Shown here: positions 4,572-5,229 of the stretch, one piece after another
Layout of the letters: every line of letters starts with the position of its first letter
Position numbering within the stretch: the first letter of the stretch is position 1
NCBI GenBank assembly: GCA_004347955.1
Contig: QNVH01000054.1
Location: 1 to 5,229 of the forward strand
Direction: 5' to 3'
From: Thermoproteota archaeon
GTDB taxonomy: Archaea > Thermoproteota > Methanomethylicia > Methanomethylicales > Methanomethylicaceae
DNA length: 5,229 bases
Translations under genes and position numbers: made by a program
The notes under the pieces: model-generated
What the model saw: the letters and a program-made list of their open reading frames with translations, nothing else
The model's database searches: none
What the model was told of the DNA's origin: nothing

Positions 4572-5229
4572 GGGTCTGCAACCTCTTCAAGACTTTTTCA
4601 TGATTGGGCGGATTTGGTGACCCGGCAAGCTCCGCCGCAAATTGAGAGATCATGGGGAGGTACTTCTCAAAGACGCTAAGTCTTCTCTGAACGAACGCAG
4701 CCTTCTCTTTCTTTGCCAGATGCATTCTAAGTTGCCTTGCACAAGTCTTTAGTGCCCATTCTATTTCATATTCGACCTCGGGTCTGTCTGCTATGTATTC
4801 CTTGCCAACCGTCTTGTATGGAACCTTAGTGGCGCATATGTGCACGAAAAATGCTAAAGGCATGGTGGCGGGATCGAGTTTGTATCTCTTCCAATTGATT
4901 TTTTTAATGACCTTCATGGTTACGTCGCTGTGTAAGTCGTATAGTAGTGGTATCTTGTTAGCATATCTGAATACTGTAAGCTCATCAGGAGGAGTTATTG
5001 GGATTTCTCCGCCGTAGGCTATAGCAGCCTCAACTATAAACGGGTGTCCGCCGTAAGCGGCAGCACCCCTTTGGGTTACAGCTACAAACTCGGGCCTGAA
5101 TTCTCTCATGATGCCTGCCCTGAGCAGCTCGGGTCCAACTGACGAGAGACACTGCGCGTCAGGCGGCTGGAAACCGTCGTACTCCTTCATCTTGTTTACC
5201 AAGGTCAAAAGCTCTTTAGGTGTCAGACT
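4528..5229 (-). CDS. top6B: DNA topoisomerase VI subunit B, C-terminal part (runs off the window)
   Basis: The last 233 codons of the ATPase subunit; the frame is open to the right edge, so the N-terminal GHKL ATPase and H2TH domains lie outside. What is visible is the transducer domain and C-terminal tail. Counting from the edge, family-typical blocks are FQPPDAQCLSSVG (20-32), PFIVEAAIAYGG (63-74), FRYANKIPLLYD (87-98), NWKRY (112-116) and VPYKTVGKEYIAD (136-148). A charged helical tail follows. The transducer couples ATP-driven dimerisation to DNA opening by subunit A. Its stop lies 44 bases inside top6A, the usual archaeal B-then-A order. The apparent start at 5208 (TTG) is internal, because the upstream residues SLTPKELL continue the family sequence. 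Confidence 0.95.
   Translation of the reverse strand, partial: SLTPKELLTLVNKMKEYDGFQPPDAQCLSSVGPELLRAGIMREFRPEFVAVTQRGAAAYGGHPFIVEAAIAYGGEIPITPPDELTVFRYANKIPLLYDLHSDVTMKVIKKINWKRYKLDPATMPLAFFVHICATKVPYKTVGKEYIADRPEVEYEIEWALKTCARQLRMHLAKKEKAAFVQRRLSVFEKYLPMISQFAAELAGSPNPPNHEKVLKRLQTHAKEIEQRSVVQVN

Noticed and set aside
1..5229. CRISPR array or tandem repeats
   Set aside because: No regularly spaced repeats are seen on either strand.

Overview
The window comes from an archaeal chromosome. The evidence is the pair of DNA topoisomerase VI genes (top6B then top6A), TATA-box promoters about 27-29 bp upstream of two tRNA genes, tRNAs with encoded CCA ends, and a remnant of an archaeal-style tyrosine integrase ending in FRKRK. 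A TACK-group archaeon (thaumarchaeal, bathyarchaeal or a relative) is the best guess for lineage. That guess rests on the feel of the integrase and channel sequences, not on a search.

Layout, left to right. (1) 6-83, minus strand: an intronless tRNA with anticodon CAU, probably tRNA-Ile2 or elongator tRNA-Met, with its TATA box at about 107-115. (2) 84-384: an intergenic stretch holding that tRNA promoter and the upstream region of the next gene. (3) 385-1713, plus strand: a membrane channel protein that joins a four-helix voltage-sensor domain to an MscS-type mechanosensitive channel core. (4) 1748-3025, minus strand: a three-gene cluster typical of mobile-element cargo. It comprises an MGYTHYW-family protein of unknown function, a small protein apparently broken by a frameshift, and a CPxC zinc-ribbon protein. 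(5) About 3041-3345, plus strand: the decayed C-terminal half of a tyrosine integrase, ending about 20 bp from the 3' end of tRNA-Asn. (6) 3368-3444, minus strand: tRNA-Asn(GUU) with its own TATA box. (7) 3492-5229, minus strand: top6A complete, overlapping the end of top6B, which runs off the right edge.

The central region (about 1715-3366) reads as the relic of an element that integrated at the 3' end of tRNA-Asn, between the core top6/tRNA block and the channel gene. Its integrase has lost its N-terminal part, its frame in two places and its nucleophilic tyrosine codon, so it is dead. The MGYTHYW gene keeps an intact frame and a plausible promoter. The most unusual gene is the voltage-sensor/MscS fusion: it keeps the S4 arginine ladder (R104, R107, R110, R113), the FxxD charge-transfer motif in S2, and the acidic residue of S3.
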